Source of the DNA: Ignavibacteria bacterium
GTDB lineage: Bacteria; Bacteroidota; Ignavibacteria; SZUA-365
DNA length: 64,000 nt
NCBI GenBank assembly: GCA_016720835.1
Contig: JADKJW010000009.1
Coordinates: forward strand, 158,263-222,262
Direction: 5' to 3'
A model generated the notes under the pieces. The model saw nothing but the letters and a program-made list of their open reading frames with translations, made no database searches and was not told where the DNA came from. Positions 63,743 through 64,000 of this stretch are shown here, one piece after another; position 1 is the first letter of the stretch, and each line of letters opens with the position of its first letter. Made by a program: the position numbers and the translations under genes.

Positions 63743-64000
63743 TCAGGGAACAGCCGACGACAGCCCGTTGTTCGGCCGCCAGAAGGAATTGCGGTCGGTG
63801 ATGGTGACACTTCCGCTCATGCTGTAATCGCCCTGGAGATAGCCGCTGGTGCCGTTTTGCGGACGCCAGACGGAGTTCCTGTCGGAGATGGTGATGGCGC
63901 CGTTGCCGGTGCCGTCGCCCGCGTAGAGGCCGAACAGGCCTCCGCTCAACGACTTCATCGGATTCGTGCCGTAGGCCGCGCTCTGCGTGGAACGGAAATC
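63743..64000 (-). CDS. C-terminus of a dockerin-like secreted protein (partial)
   Basis: The frame runs in from beyond the window end. The visible 85 residues read AAYGTNPMKSLSGGLFGLYA, then two calcium-loop-like repeats: GDGTGNGAITISDRNSVWRP and DYSMSGSVTITDRNSFWRPN. Each has the D-x-x-x-N/S-G-x-(I/V)-T-x-x-D spacing of dockerin type I loops. Such tails are common on secreted proteins in this bacterial group. The next gene on the strand has a cohesin-like domain. Confidence 0.75.
   Translation of the reverse strand, partial: DFRSTQSAAYGTNPMKSLSGGLFGLYAGDGTGNGAITISDRNSVWRPQNGTSGYLQGDYSMSGSVTITDRNSFWRPNNGLSSAVP

Overview
The window is GC-rich DNA (about 60% by eye) from a bacterium of the Bacteroidota/Chlorobiota group, most likely an Ignavibacteria or Kapabacteria relative. 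The evidence is several secreted proteins ending in type IX secretion (T9SS) sorting domains with the QNYPNPF motif, YCF48/BNR beta-propellers, dockerin-like tails, two S46 peptidases and a DUF3078 protein. I see no rRNA, tRNA, CRISPR array, insertion sequence or phage gene.

Layout. 0-8 kb (minus strand): a truncated hotdog thioesterase, a SPOR protein, an acyl-CoA dehydrogenase coupled to a small HicB-like protein, a membrane protein with three winged-helix-like modules, a thioredoxin-fold protein without cysteines, a DUF6174 lipoprotein and a class-C beta-lactamase-like hydrolase. 8-14 kb (plus): three tandem YCF48 propeller proteins with 7, 14 and 14 blades; the third is broken by two single-base losses. 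14-19.5 kb (minus): glutamine synthetase, then phoU and a PhoR/PhoB-type two-component pair. 19.6-26.3 kb (minus): eight genes that interleave a TrpXYZ-type ABC transporter with partner-switching regulators (REC-PP2C phosphatase, two STAS proteins, an RsbW-like kinase and a lone receiver). I consider this the most novel unit.

26-36 kb: a GT39-like glycosyltransferase, mscL, DUF3078, an MFS transporter, iorAB on the plus strand, vapBC with a visible operator, and an XRE regulator with a membrane partner. 35-40 kb: a methyltransferase, ada and an S46 peptidase. 40-48.6 kb (minus): a degenerating cluster of secreted proteins. It holds a propeller, a sorting-domain-only protein, a family carrying a sorting-like domain near the N-terminus (one copy with an in-frame 861 bp deletion), a broken subtilisin and a frameshifted gene. 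An AT-rich mosaic segment spans 44.7-46.64 kb.

48.8-57.2 kb (plus): a kdp potassium-uptake operon in the unusual order small ORF-kdpC-small ORF-kdpF-kdpA-kdpB-kdpD-kdpE. 57-64 kb (minus): a second S46 peptidase, a membrane protein, a SUMF1-domain protein and a cohesin-like/dockerin-like secreted set that runs off the end. Many intergenic regions, especially just after stop codons, hold short 7- or 8-bp tandem arrays; two genes take their stop codon from such an array.
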